Source of the DNA: Mangrovibacterium diazotrophicum
Lineage (GTDB): Bacteria; Bacteroidota; Bacteroidia; Bacteroidales; Prolixibacteraceae
NCBI RefSeq assembly: GCF_003610535.1
Contig: NZ_RAPN01000004.1
Span: forward strand, 248,001 to 312,000
Length of the DNA stretch: 64,000 nucleotides
Direction of reading: 5' to 3'
Shown in pieces: positions 24,612 through 33,565 of the stretch. Below the pieces are notes generated by a model, which searched no databases, had not been told where the DNA came from, and saw only the letters and a list, made by a program, of their open reading frames with translations. A program made the translations under genes and the position numbers. The stretch's first letter is position 1. The number at the start of each line of letters is the position of its first letter.

Positions 24612-25250
24612 ATGAACCCGAAAATTGACACTTATTTAGTTGAAGGATGCGGACGTTGTCCCCTGTATCGAACACCTGACTGCAAGGTACATCGGTGGCA
24701 GGAGGAATTGAAACAACTTCGGCGGATTGTGCTCAGCTGCGGGCTGACGGAAGAATTGAAATGGGGAATGCCGTGTTATACCGGGGTGAACGGGAAGGGA
24801 CAACCGAAAAATATTGTGATGGTGACTGCCTTCAAAGAGAATTGTGTGCTCAGTTTCTTCAAGGGATCTTTGTTGCAGGATCCGGTTGGATTACTAAAAA
24901 GTCCCGGAGAAAACAGCCAGTCAGTGCGCATGGCGCGATTTACAAATGTGGCAGATGTTCTTCGGTTGGAGAGTAAGTTGAAAGCCTATATTTTTGAGGC
25001 GATTGAGATTGAAAAAGCAGGAAAGGAAATCGAAAAGAAGAAGATTTCCGAATTTGAGGTTGTTGAAGAATTTCAACAAAAGTTAGACGAGAATCCCGAT
25101 TTGAAAATGGCTTTTGAAACCCTGACGCCCGGACGTCAGCGAGGATATCTTTTACATTTTTCGCAGCCGAAACAGGCCAAAACAAGGGAGTCCCGAATCG
25201 AAAAATGCATTCCAATGATTTTCTCAGGAAAGGGGCTGAATGATCGGTAG
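24612..25250 (+). CDS. YdeI/OmdA-like DUF1801 protein
   Basis: A 212-residue soluble protein of the YdeI type: a DUF1801 domain in the first two thirds (ELKWGMPCYT, VMVTAFKENCVLSFFKG, GENSQSVRMARFTN) and a short C-terminal OmdA helix-rich tail containing LTPGRQRGYLLHF-QPKQAKTRESRI. The N-terminus holds CGRC-x7-C-x2-H (residues 13-26), a small knuckle-like cluster that also occurs in a recognised subgroup of this family. A DNA- or ligand-binding housekeeping role has been proposed for relatives, but no activity is established. The single gene stands between the MrfA-like gene (divergent) and the GH16-like gene. Confidence 0.8.
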   Translation: MNPKIDTYLVEGCGRCPLYRTPDCKVHRWQEELKQLRRIVLSCGLTEELKWGMPCYTGVNGKGQPKNIVMVTAFKENCVLSFFKGSLLQDPVGLLKSPGENSQSVRMARFTNVADVLRLESKLKAYIFEAIEIEKAGKEIEKKKISEFEVVEEFQQKLDENPDLKMAFETLTPGRQRGYLLHFSQPKQAKTRESRIEKCIPMIFSGKGLNDR

Positions 25251-25417
25251 TTCGTATTGCGAGAATGTTGATATTCGGGCCATTAGTTCAAAAAAAGTGA
25301 GCGTAATAAGTAAATCAACGAATTTTTTTACTAACTTTTATTTCACTTTTACAAATGCGGTATCGATGAATCAGGGCTTTGCTGAGAAGAAAAAGTAAAA
25401 CTGTAATTTCAGGCCCG

Positions 25418-26194
25418 ATGAAAAGAGTTTGTTTAATATCGTATTTTCTGCTAGCCATTAGTTGCCTGACTTCTGTGGCACAACGCACCATCCAGTTTTC
25501 CGATTTGGAATGGTTTGTCAAAGACGGTTTTTCCGGTCCTGGTCCCAATTATTGGTCGGATAGTTCGCACAGCGTTTGGGTAGATTCCAATGGCTTTTTA
25601 CACTTGAAAATTCGGAAAGTTGCCGGTGTTTGGCATTGTGCCGAGATCTATTCGGTGAAAGAATTTGGTTATGGCGAATATAAATTTCATGTGGCAACCA
25701 ATCTGGAGGACTATGCCGCCAACGTTATTGCCGGGCTTTTTTTATATGAAAACGACAGCTCCGAAATCGATATTGAATTTCCGAATCGCGGTTCGCATTC
25801 GTTGTTGGGTTGGTACACGGTGCAGCCAGGTCCATATTCCCACAGCAATCATGAAAAATTTGCACTGAACCTCTCCGGAAGTTACTCGACGCATTCTTTT
25901 ATATGGAAGAAGGACTTGATTGAGTTTGAAAGTTACCACGGTCACGCCGACAGCTTACCAGGGCAAAATCACCTGATTAATCGATGGACGTATGTTGGGC
26001 AGAATATCCCGAAAGAGGGCAAAGAGCACTTGCATCTGAACTTGTGGTTAGATGAAGGAAAAGCGCCCGGTGACCAGAAAGAAGTAGAGCTAGTCATTAA
26101 CTATGTGCACGTTTATCCGGAAGAAACGAGCAGTCCAAATTACTACGCGATTTTCGAAAATGCCTTTCCTTTCTATAATCAATCAGACGATTGA
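25418..26194 (+). CDS. Secreted glycoside hydrolase family 16-like protein
   Basis: A 258-residue exported protein. The ATG at 25418 opens a signal peptide (MKRVCLISYFLLAISCLTSVA); an upstream ATG at 25379 adds 13 basic residues and is less likely. The catalytic signature SEIDIEF near residue 113 has the E-x-D-x-E arrangement of GH16 nucleophile and acid/base, preceded by the strands GYGEYKFHVATN and AGLFLYEN. A WTYVGQNIP loop and the final NYVHVYPEE strand complete the jelly roll. Members cleave beta-1,3 or beta-1,4 glucans, galactans or carrageenan; the substrate is not predictable. There are no SusCD genes nearby, so it is not part of an obvious polysaccharide utilisation locus. Confidence 0.75.
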   Translation: MKRVCLISYFLLAISCLTSVAQRTIQFSDLEWFVKDGFSGPGPNYWSDSSHSVWVDSNGFLHLKIRKVAGVWHCAEIYSVKEFGYGEYKFHVATNLEDYAANVIAGLFLYENDSSEIDIEFPNRGSHSLLGWYTVQPGPYSHSNHEKFALNLSGSYSTHSFIWKKDLIEFESYHGHADSLPGQNHLINRWTYVGQNIPKEGKEHLHLNLWLDEGKAPGDQKEVELVINYVHVYPEETSSPNYYAIFENAFPFYNQSDD

Positions 26195-26248
26195 ATTCGA
26201 CTTCTCGAATGTTCTTGATTTTTTCGTTGATTGCTTAGGAAAAGAAAA

Positions 26249-26275
26249 GGCGCCATCTGTTGGGCGGATGACGCC
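26249..26275. terminator. Terminator between the GH16-like and HMA genes
   Basis: GGCGCCATC (26249-26257) / GATGACGCC (26267-26275) forms a stem with one mismatch. An A-rich run on its left serves the minus strand (end of the metal operon) and a T-rich run on its right serves the plus strand. Confidence 0.75.
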
Positions 26276-26284
26276 TGATATTTT

Positions 26285-26638
26285 TTACTTCGTTTCCGGT
26301 TCTTCCGTGGTGCGGTCATATTGGCAACAACCAGGTAAGGCTTCATAAGCTTCATCAGTAGCTTTATGCATGTCGGTATCGTAACCTGCTTTGGCGATGG
26401 CCATATGCACTTTGTGTACATCCGTTTTAGCATCGTCGAATGTCACCTCCATTTGCTTGGTTTCTTTGTTCCAATCAGCTGCTGTAACGCCATCAACTGA
26501 CAAGGCGGCTTTCTCAATTGTTTTTTCGCACATGCCGCAATTGCCGTATACTTTAAATTTCTCTGTTTTGCTGGCTGCAAAAACAGTTGCTGTTCCCAAC
26601 AGGAACAGGGTAACTAAGCTTAATGCTTTTGTTTTCAT
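26285..26638 (-). CDS. Exported heavy-metal-associated (HMA) domain protein
   Basis: A 117-residue periplasmic metal-binding protein. The ATG at 26638 starts a clear signal peptide (KTKALSLVTLFLLGTATVFA); the frame continues upstream into repeat DNA. The HMA fold carries the metal ligands GNCGMCEKT (Cys34, Cys37), followed by a conserved beta strand QMEVTFDDAKT. A Cys-Cys pair (LPGCCQY, residues 104-105) closes the domain. The whole chain is paralogous to the C-terminal 90 residues of the neighbouring adaptor, including the Cys-Cys tail. It probably carries Cu(I) or another soft metal to the efflux system. It is the last gene of the operon. Confidence 0.88.
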   Translation of the reverse strand: MKTKALSLVTLFLLGTATVFAASKTEKFKVYGNCGMCEKTIEKAALSVDGVTAADWNKETKQMEVTFDDAKTDVHKVHMAIAKAGYDTDMHKATDEAYEALPGCCQYDRTTEEPETK

Positions 26639-26669
26639 CTTGTTAATTTTAAAAAGGTTATTGATATAA

Positions 26670-26709
26670 AAATTCCAAATTCCAAATTCCAAATTCCAAA
26701 TTCCAAATT
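26670..26709. repeat. AAATTCC heptamer tandem repeat
   Basis: Five full copies of AAATTCC plus five bases of a sixth run without interruption between the adaptor gene and the HMA gene. The repeat lies 5' of the HMA coding start on the minus strand, so its length could change spacing or transcription of that gene. Confidence 0.9.
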
Positions 26710-26734
26710 TTGCATTCTAATTTCGTTTGTCTTT

Positions 26735-28339
26735 TTAATCGTGACTTTCGTCCCGGTACAAGCAGCACTCGGGTAGTTCGTTGTAAACTGAATCTGGTGC
26801 CTTGTACTTTTCGGTGTCGTGACCTGCTGCAGCAACCGCCTTTTGAACTTCATCTGTAGAAGTCTTTTTCGGATCGAAATTGAGATGCAGCATCTGCTTG
26901 TCGGGGTCCCAATTGGCCGACAGAACGCCGTCAATACGATTGGCAGCAGTCTCAATTCGGTCTTTGCACATATCACAATTACCGGACACTTTAAACATCG
27001 CGTGTTCTGTAGTCGAATTTGTTTTTGGCATGTCCATCCCTGGCATTTGTCCGGCTTCGGATTCTTCACCTTGAGGATTCATCATGCTGGGCAGTCCTTG
27101 CAGCTGGGCAGCGGCATCAATTTTAAATACGCCGTTAACAGCAACTTCTTCGCCTTCGTTTAAGCCGTTGGCAACCACATAATAGTTCCCGGTTTCCGGT
27201 CCCAATTCAATTTCGCGGAAGCTGAATGTTGGGTTTGTCGTGTTGGGTACTTTCACATAGACTACCGAGCGTTTCCCGGTCCAGAGCACCGCGGATTTGG
27301 GAATCAGTAGCTCATTACTTTTTTCAGCCTTATCCGATTCTACAATGCCATTGACAAACATCTCAGGTTTCAGGCTTTGTTGCGGGTTGCTAACAACTAC
27401 TCGTACTTTAGCAACTCGACTGGAACCACTCATAAACGGGTCGATGTAGCTTATTTTGCCGTTGAATTCCTTGCCCGGAAGCGCCTGAACCGTGAAGTTG
27501 ACAGGATCGCCAACCCGCAGCCAGGGAAGATCGCTTTCGTAGGCGTCAAACAAAATCCAGACCTGCGACAGGTTGATAAGTTGGAACAAAGGTTCTCCCT
27601 TTTTGACGTAATCGCCAACTGCAACATGGCGCGCCATCACTGTTCCGGAAATGGTCGCCAGGATGTCGAAGTAAGTTTTGGGTTCACCTGCTTTTTCAAT
27701 CGAAGAGATCTGGTCCTCGGTCAAATCCCAGAGTTTTAGCTTTTCGCGAGATGCTTTGTACAATGAAGGTCGGGAGTCTTTTAACTTCGTTGCCTCCAAC
27801 AGCTCACGCTGAGCGGTGATCAGATCGGGAGAGTAGATCGTAGCCAGTTTTTCTCCCTTCCGGACGTGCTGCCCGGTAAAATTCACAAACAGTTTTTCAA
27901 TACGACCACCGAATCGTGCTGTCATTTCTGCAAGATTGCGTTCGTCGGCCTGTACTTTACCCTGCAGGTAAATTTGCTTTTCTGCAGCACCTTTGCCGAC
28001 AACGATGGTTTGAACGGCCGCCAGTTTTGCAGCCGATTCGGTCATCACAATATCATTCGGGTTTGCTGTTTCTTCGTCCGATTGCATCGAACTGAGCGGG
28101 ATTAGATCCATGGAGCAAATGGGGCATTTCCCGGGATGATCCATGCGGATTTGCGGGTGCATGGAGCAGGTCCAGGTTTCAGCTTCGCTTTCGTGATCAT
28201 GGTCTTCATGAACTGCTGTTTCTGTGCTTGAAGGCGCTTCGCCGGAAGGACTGATGAGCCATCCGAGCAGTAAGCCAACGATTAAAACTACGATGACCAA
28301 TCCGTAGTTTTCTTTTATTTTTTGTATGAAATTTTTCAT
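26735..28339 (-). CDS. cusB: CusB-like RND efflux adaptor with metal-binding domains at both ends
   Basis: A 534-residue membrane fusion protein. Residues 11-30 form one membrane anchor. A heavy-metal-binding domain follows (TWTCSMHPQI, KCPICSMDLI; Cys58, His61, Cys72, Cys75). The barrel-sandwich and beta-barrel core runs from about 95 to 415 (VRKGEKLATIYSP, FDAYESDLPWL). From about 445 the chain ends with an HMA domain (SGNCDMCKDRI) and a CC tail (ELPECCLY). Such adaptors link the inner-membrane pump with the TolC channel and hand metal to the pump. Fusion of an HMA domain to the adaptor's C-terminus is uncommon and points to copper. It follows the TolC-like gene by 59 bases. Confidence 0.92.
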   Translation of the reverse strand: MKNFIQKIKENYGLVIVVLIVGLLLGWLISPSGEAPSSTETAVHEDHDHESEAETWTCSMHPQIRMDHPGKCPICSMDLIPLSSMQSDEETANPNDIVMTESAAKLAAVQTIVVGKGAAEKQIYLQGKVQADERNLAEMTARFGGRIEKLFVNFTGQHVRKGEKLATIYSPDLITAQRELLEATKLKDSRPSLYKASREKLKLWDLTEDQISSIEKAGEPKTYFDILATISGTVMARHVAVGDYVKKGEPLFQLINLSQVWILFDAYESDLPWLRVGDPVNFTVQALPGKEFNGKISYIDPFMSGSSRVAKVRVVVSNPQQSLKPEMFVNGIVESDKAEKSNELLIPKSAVLWTGKRSVVYVKVPNTTNPTFSFREIELGPETGNYYVVANGLNEGEEVAVNGVFKIDAAAQLQGLPSMMNPQGEESEAGQMPGMDMPKTNSTTEHAMFKVSGNCDMCKDRIETAANRIDGVLSANWDPDKQMLHLNFDPKKTSTDEVQKAVAAAGHDTEKYKAPDSVYNELPECCLYRDESHD

Positions 28340-28398
28340 TTTTTTTTGAGTTTTTCAATTCTGAAAATCCGAATATCAGAGCATCCGAAAATCAATCG

Positions 28399-29634
28399 TT
28401 ATTTTCCCATTAGATAGTTTACAAATGAAACGGCAGCCTGCTTGTCAGAGCGGGCTTTCTCGAGTTCCAGTTTATATTGAAGCAGTTTGCGCTCCATACG
28501 CAGGATTTCCTCAAAATTTGCTCCGGTGTTGCTGTATTCTGTTTCCAGTAAATCGATGGACATTCGGGCCAGTTTTGCCTGATTTTTATTGAGCGTAATC
28601 CGCCGATCGGCATCCTGAAAATCTTTCCAGCTCTGCTCGAAAACGGTTTCCAGCACATTCGATTTATTCAGTTTCTCATTGGCTTTGGCCGTTTCCTGGT
28701 AGACCGCTTCGTTGATCATCGAACGGTATTTGTTGCGGTAAAGCGGAATGGTGATGCCGACTTGGGGTAGCATTAATGCGTCTTTGCCGGACATGTTGTT
28801 TTCGCCTTTGCCAATAATGGTGTAGTCAATGCCGATCATAATTTTGGGAGCACCTTCTTTTCGGGCTGCTTCTTGCTTATACTGCCAGGCTGTTTGTTGC
28901 ATATCCAGACTAAGCAACTGATGGTTTTGGCTTAAAATGCTGTCGCGGATATCGGCTTTGGGGAGGGGAAGGTCTTCATCCCAAAGTGTATCCGGCAAAT
29001 CGATTTGATCTTCCCGCTCGCGGTTCAGCAGTTTGTTGAACATGACTTGCTGAGCAAGCAATTTATCGCGTAGCAGAGCCAACTGATTTTCCAGATCGCC
29101 AATTTCCATTTCAATGCGGTATTCATCGACCAGCGAGCTTGTACCTGCTTCAACTTTAATAATCGCCAGCTTTTGCAACGACGAAAGCAATTCGAGGTTG
29201 TCGTGTGTCACCGCAATGGCAGTGTTCGAAAAATACAGGTTGAAATAGGTATTTCGAACATCGTTGAAAAGCTTGGATTTGGCTTCCAGAAATAGCTCAT
29301 ACCTGGCTTTTGCTGCCTGGTTGGCGGCGTCTTCTTTTGCGCCGTTTGTTCCGAACCAGGGGAACATTTGCGAGGCTGAAAGTTTAAATTTCATCGGTCC
29401 GTTGCGGGTTTCCACAGGGTTGATGAAATAACCAAAAGCGATTTGCGGGTCGGGCAGACTGCTAACTTGAGGAACCGCTTCCAAGGCAGCCATGTATTCG
29501 TTGAATGAGGCCTGCAGTCCCGGATTATTTTCGGCTGCCGTCTGCAGGTATTCATCCAGTTGTTCCTGTGCAGAAGCTTGAAATGAGCCGAGCAACAGCA
29601 TACTGAATAAGATTGTATTGATTAAACTCTTCAT
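28399..29634 (-). CDS. TolC family outer membrane channel of the metal efflux system
   Basis: A 411-residue protein with a signal peptide (SLINTILFSMLLLGSFQASA). The mature chain consists of long amphipathic helices in two halves, as in TolC/CusC: ENNPGLQASFNEYMAAL at the start, VEAGTSSLVDEYRIEMEIGDLENQLALL in the first repeat, and NTGANFEEILRMERKLLQYKLELEKA in the second. It forms the outer-membrane exit duct for the CusA-like pump. Its ATG overlaps the stop codon of the pump gene by four bases (ATGA), a sign of translational coupling. There is no N-terminal lipobox, unlike E. coli CusC. Confidence 0.92.
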   Translation of the reverse strand: MKSLINTILFSMLLLGSFQASAQEQLDEYLQTAAENNPGLQASFNEYMAALEAVPQVSSLPDPQIAFGYFINPVETRNGPMKFKLSASQMFPWFGTNGAKEDAANQAAKARYELFLEAKSKLFNDVRNTYFNLYFSNTAIAVTHDNLELLSSLQKLAIIKVEAGTSSLVDEYRIEMEIGDLENQLALLRDKLLAQQVMFNKLLNREREDQIDLPDTLWDEDLPLPKADIRDSILSQNHQLLSLDMQQTAWQYKQEAARKEGAPKIMIGIDYTIIGKGENNMSGKDALMLPQVGITIPLYRNKYRSMINEAVYQETAKANEKLNKSNVLETVFEQSWKDFQDADRRITLNKNQAKLARMSIDLLETEYSNTGANFEEILRMERKLLQYKLELEKARSDKQAAVSFVNYLMGK

Positions 29635-32600
29635 GACTTTGCTTTTTTAAGTTCACGCTTCAGTTTACTTTCCTGCCACATGCTGAACAGAACGGGAACG
29701 ACGAACATGGTCATCACCTGGATAATCATCCCCCCGAAAGAGGGGATGGCCATCGGGACCATGATGTCGGAACCTTTGCCGGTTGAGGTGAGTACCGGAA
29801 TCAGCGCAATGATGGTGGTTGCTGCCGTCATCATCGCCGGGCGAACCCGCTGCGATCCGGCTTCCAGGATAGACTGTCGAATTTCGCCGACGGTCTCGGG
29901 TTTGTTTCGGCCAAACACTTGCTTCAGGTAAGTTCCCATAATCACACCATCGTCGGTGGCGACCCCAAACAGGGCAATGAAGCCGACCCAAACAGCGACA
30001 CTCAGGTTGACGGTGCCCATCTGAAACATGTCGCGGATATTGATGCCGCCCACGCTGAAGTTCATAAACCAACTTTGGCCGTAGAGCCAGAGCATGAGGA
30101 AGCCGCCGGAAAAGGCAACCAGGATTCCGGAGAAGGTCATGGCCGACATAGTGACTGATTTAAACTGAAAGTATAAAATCAGGAATATCAGGATCAGGGA
30201 AATCGGTACCACAATCAGCAAGCGGTTCGTTGCCCGGATTTCGTTCTCATAGTTCCCCGTGAAAACATATTTGACGCCGGAAGGAATCGTGATCTCGCCA
30301 CTATCAATCTTATCCTGGAGATATTTTTGGGCGTTTTCAACCACGTCTACCTCGGCGTAACCGGGCTTTTTGTCGAAAATGACATAGCCAACCAGAAAGG
30401 TGTCTTCACTTTTAATCATCTGCGGTCCGCGGGTGTATTGGATGTCGACCAGCTCGCCCAGCGGAACCTGAACGCCGGCAGGGGTGGGGATGAGGACTTT
30501 CTTCAGATCATCCGGATTGTCGCGGAACTCGCGGGCATAGCGCACCCGGACCGGATAGCGTTCTCGTCCTTCCACTGTGGTGGTTAATTGCATGCCGCCA
30601 ACCGCGCTTCCTATAACAGATTGCAAGCCCTGAACGGTCAGTCCGTAACGGGCAATAGCCTCCCGGTTTATCTTCAGCTCGATATACGGTTTTCCAACCA
30701 CCCGGTCAGCAAAGACCGACATGGGCTCCACACCTTCCACATGTTTCAGTTCATCCTCCAATTCGTAACCTACTTTTTCAATCGTCTCCAAATCGGCACC
30801 GAACACTTTGATACCCATTGGTGCGCGCATACCGGTTTGCAACATCACCAAACGTGTTTGGATGGGCTGCAACTTCGGAGCTGATGTCAGGCCGGGAATG
30901 GTGGCTTGTTTGATGATTTCCTGCCAGATATCGTCGGGCGAGTTGATGTTTTCGCGCCATTGCCGGAAGTATTCCCCGTTTTTATCTTCAACGAGTTCAT
31001 CTTTATCAATCAGTCGAAATCCATCTTCCTTCGGATTGTAGACAGAGCCGTCTTTCAATACATAGGCATCGTCTTTATTCACTTTAAAACGCATGCGGTG
31101 CCCGTCTTCGTTAAGGATATATTCCGGTTTATAATTGATGATGTTTTCGTACATGGAGACAGGTGCCGGGTCCAATGCTGAATTTACACGTCCCCATTTA
31201 CCCACGACGTTTTCAACTTCAGGAATGGCATTTACCTTTTTGTCCAGCATGGCTATTACTTCTAGGTTTTCCTGAATACCGGAGTGGGGCATGGTCGTTG
31301 GCATCAGAAGGAACGATCCTTCATCGAGCGTTGGCATGAATTCTTTCCCAATTCCCGGGAACCGGTCGTTGGCAGCCTGCCAGGTCTTGGTTTCTTTTAC
31401 AAAGTCGGGCATGAAACCAAAGGTTTTGTTGAAACCCTGCCAAATGACAATCCCCAGGATAACCACAAAAATAGGGATGCTCAGGAAGGTCCATTTGTGT
31501 GCCAGGCACCATTTCAGTATGGAGGAATAAAAATGTACGATGGTCATGAGCGAACCCAGAACGACGCCGATTACGGCAATGGCAAACAGGAAGTTGGCCA
31601 ACATGGAGTTTTGAGCCCCCATGGGCATCCAGGCCTTCGTCATGAAAAACACAACAACGGCGAGTGTAATGCCCACGTTGATATAATTGGCAAATTGTCT
31701 GCGATTTTCCGGCCAACGGTATTCCTGCAGGTTGTTAACTCCGATGGCAACTAGTGCCAGTGCAATCCAGATCCCTGAAATAATGGGGAGCAGGATGCCA
31801 GCACCGATCAGGATGCTGTTGAAGACAATTTTCAATTTACGTTTGTCAAAACGGATGGAGAAAACCACATTGGCGAAAGCAGGGATGAAAACCAAGCCAA
31901 TGAACAAGGCCGATAGCATGGCAAAAGTTTTTGTGAATGCCAATGGCTTGAATAATTTTCCTTCGGCCGCTTCCATAGCGAAAACCGGCAAGAAACTAAT
32001 AACTGTCGTCGCCAGGGCGGTGATTACCGCTCCCGCAACTTCAACGGTCGCATCGTAAATGACTGTCAGCAATTTTTTGCCTTTTACTCCCAGGTTATCG
32101 GGCATCTCCAAATGTCGGATGATGTTCTCGGTAAATACGACCCCGACATCCACCATCACCCCGATGGCAATGGCTATACCAGACAAGGCCACGATGTTGG
32201 CATCCACCCCAAATCGCCGCATAAAAATGAATGTCATCAACACCCCGATGGGAAGCAAGCTGGAAATGAGGAACGAGGCCCTGAGGTTTAGCACCAGGAC
32301 GATCACGACGATAATACTGATGAGGATTTCGAGCGAAAGCGCCTCTTCCAAGGTTCCCAGCGTTTCTTTAATCAGCCCGGTGCGATCGTAAAAAGGGACG
32401 ATGGTGACTTTCGAAATGGTACCGTCGGCTAATATTTTCGAGGGCAAACCGGGAGCAATCTCAGCAATTTTGGCCTTCAGGTTTTCAATGGTCTGCATTG
32501 GGTTGGCACCATAGCGCGCCACAACCACACCGCCAACTGCTTCGGCCCCGCCCTTATCAAGTCCTCCACGGCGGGTAGCGGGACCAAAATTCACTTTGGC

Positions 32601-33437
32601 CACATCTTTTATGCGGATCGGGACATTGTCGTGAACAGCCACTACACTTTCCTCCAGATCCTTGATATTTTCAATGTATCCGAGCGCGCGGATCAGGTAT
32701 TCGGCCCTGTTGTATTCGAGGGTTCGGGCACCGATATCGAGGTTGCTGTTTTTCACCGCACTCATGATTTGCATGACATTCACCCCGTTGGCCTTCATGG
32801 CATTCGGGTCGATATCGACCTGGTATTCTTTTACGAATCCGCCAATCGAAGCTACTTCGGCAACTCCCTGCGCCGAAGTCAATCCATATCGAACATAGTA
32901 ATCCTGAACAGAGCGAAGTTCCTGCGGATCCCAACCGCCAGCCGGTTTACCGTCTTTGTCGCGCCCTTCGAGTGTGTACCAGTAAATTTGCCCAAGCGCG
33001 CTGGCATCAGGCCCCAATGCTGGAGTGACGTCGGAAGGCAATGTACCTGTCGGCAATGAGTTTAGTTTTTCGAGGATCCGGGTGCGGCTCCAGTAAAAAT
33101 CTACACCTTCATCAAAAATGATATAGATACTGGATAAGCCGAAGATCGAACTACTCCGGATGGTTTTCACCCCGGGAATTCCCAAAAGTGAGGTGGTGAG
33201 CGGGTATGAAATCTGGTCCTCGATATCCTGCGGACTGCGTCCCGGCCACTCGGTATATACAATTTGTTGGTTCTCGCCAATGTCGGGGATGGCATCGACC
33301 GGGACCGGGTCGGACGGCAAAATTCCGGTGTTCCATCCAAATGGTGAATTCACAATTCCCCAGCCGATAATCACGAACAGGATGAGGAAAGTAACCAGCT
33401 TGTTTTCTAAAAAGAAACGAATTATTCTGTTGAGCAT
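29631..33437 (-). CDS. cusA: CusA/CzcA family heavy-metal RND efflux pump
   Basis: A 1268-residue inner-membrane proton-driven pump. The ATG at 33437 is chosen because MLNRIIRFFLENKLVTFLI is the family start; the frame runs 15 codons further upstream. RND landmarks are PVDAIPDIGENQQIVYTEWPG, VGVVFTENI, the proton-relay segment GVMVDVG in TM4, and GVATDDGVIMGTYL in the second half. Family members are usually about 1040 residues. The extra length lies in two places: hydrophobic segments inserted after TM6 (near residues 530-680) and a hydrophilic loop near residue 800 (GHRMRFKVNKDDAY). Similar long forms occur in Bacteroidota. The MLQTGMRAPMGIKV segment provides methionines near the predicted metal path, favouring Cu(I)/Ag(I). 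Confidence 0.93.
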   Translation of the reverse strand: MLNRIIRFFLENKLVTFLILFVIIGWGIVNSPFGWNTGILPSDPVPVDAIPDIGENQQIVYTEWPGRSPQDIEDQISYPLTTSLLGIPGVKTIRSSSIFGLSSIYIIFDEGVDFYWSRTRILEKLNSLPTGTLPSDVTPALGPDASALGQIYWYTLEGRDKDGKPAGGWDPQELRSVQDYYVRYGLTSAQGVAEVASIGGFVKEYQVDIDPNAMKANGVNVMQIMSAVKNSNLDIGARTLEYNRAEYLIRALGYIENIKDLEESVVAVHDNVPIRIKDVAKVNFGPATRRGGLDKGGAEAVGGVVVARYGANPMQTIENLKAKIAEIAPGLPSKILADGTISKVTIVPFYDRTGLIKETLGTLEEALSLEILISIIVVIVLVLNLRASFLISSLLPIGVLMTFIFMRRFGVDANIVALSGIAIAIGVMVDVGVVFTENIIRHLEMPDNLGVKGKKLLTVIYDATVEVAGAVITALATTVISFLPVFAMEAAEGKLFKPLAFTKTFAMLSALFIGLVFIPAFANVVFSIRFDKRKLKIVFNSILIGAGILLPIISGIWIALALVAIGVNNLQEYRWPENRRQFANYINVGITLAVVVFFMTKAWMPMGAQNSMLANFLFAIAVIGVVLGSLMTIVHFYSSILKWCLAHKWTFLSIPIFVVILGIVIWQGFNKTFGFMPDFVKETKTWQAANDRFPGIGKEFMPTLDEGSFLLMPTTMPHSGIQENLEVIAMLDKKVNAIPEVENVVGKWGRVNSALDPAPVSMYENIINYKPEYILNEDGHRMRFKVNKDDAYVLKDGSVYNPKEDGFRLIDKDELVEDKNGEYFRQWRENINSPDDIWQEIIKQATIPGLTSAPKLQPIQTRLVMLQTGMRAPMGIKVFGADLETIEKVGYELEDELKHVEGVEPMSVFADRVVGKPYIELKINREAIARYGLTVQGLQSVIGSAVGGMQLTTTVEGRERYPVRVRYAREFRDNPDDLKKVLIPTPAGVQVPLGELVDIQYTRGPQMIKSEDTFLVGYVIFDKKPGYAEVDVVENAQKYLQDKIDSGEITIPSGVKYVFTGNYENEIRATNRLLIVVPISLILIFLILYFQFKSVTMSAMTFSGILVAFSGGFLMLWLYGQSWFMNFSVGGINIRDMFQMGTVNLSVAVWVGFIALFGVATDDGVIMGTYLKQVFGRNKPETVGEIRQSILEAGSQRVRPAMMTAATTIIALIPVLTSTGKGSDIMVPMAIPSFGGMIIQVMTMFVVPVLFSMWQESKLKRELKKAKS

Positions 33438-33565
33438 GGTTTCTTGATTTATAATTTCTGAATGTCGATTGATTCGTAGCAATAATCAATTGACCCTGTG
33501 CTTAGCTAGAAGCACAGGAATACAGCTGTAATCAGAGAAGTCTGAAAACAGAGATCATTCAAAAA

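Noticed and set aside
26670-26709. AAATTCC repeats considered as a replication iteron or binding-site array
   Set aside because: The repeat is too short, is perfectly tandem without spacing, and no replication gene or DnaA boxes are nearby.
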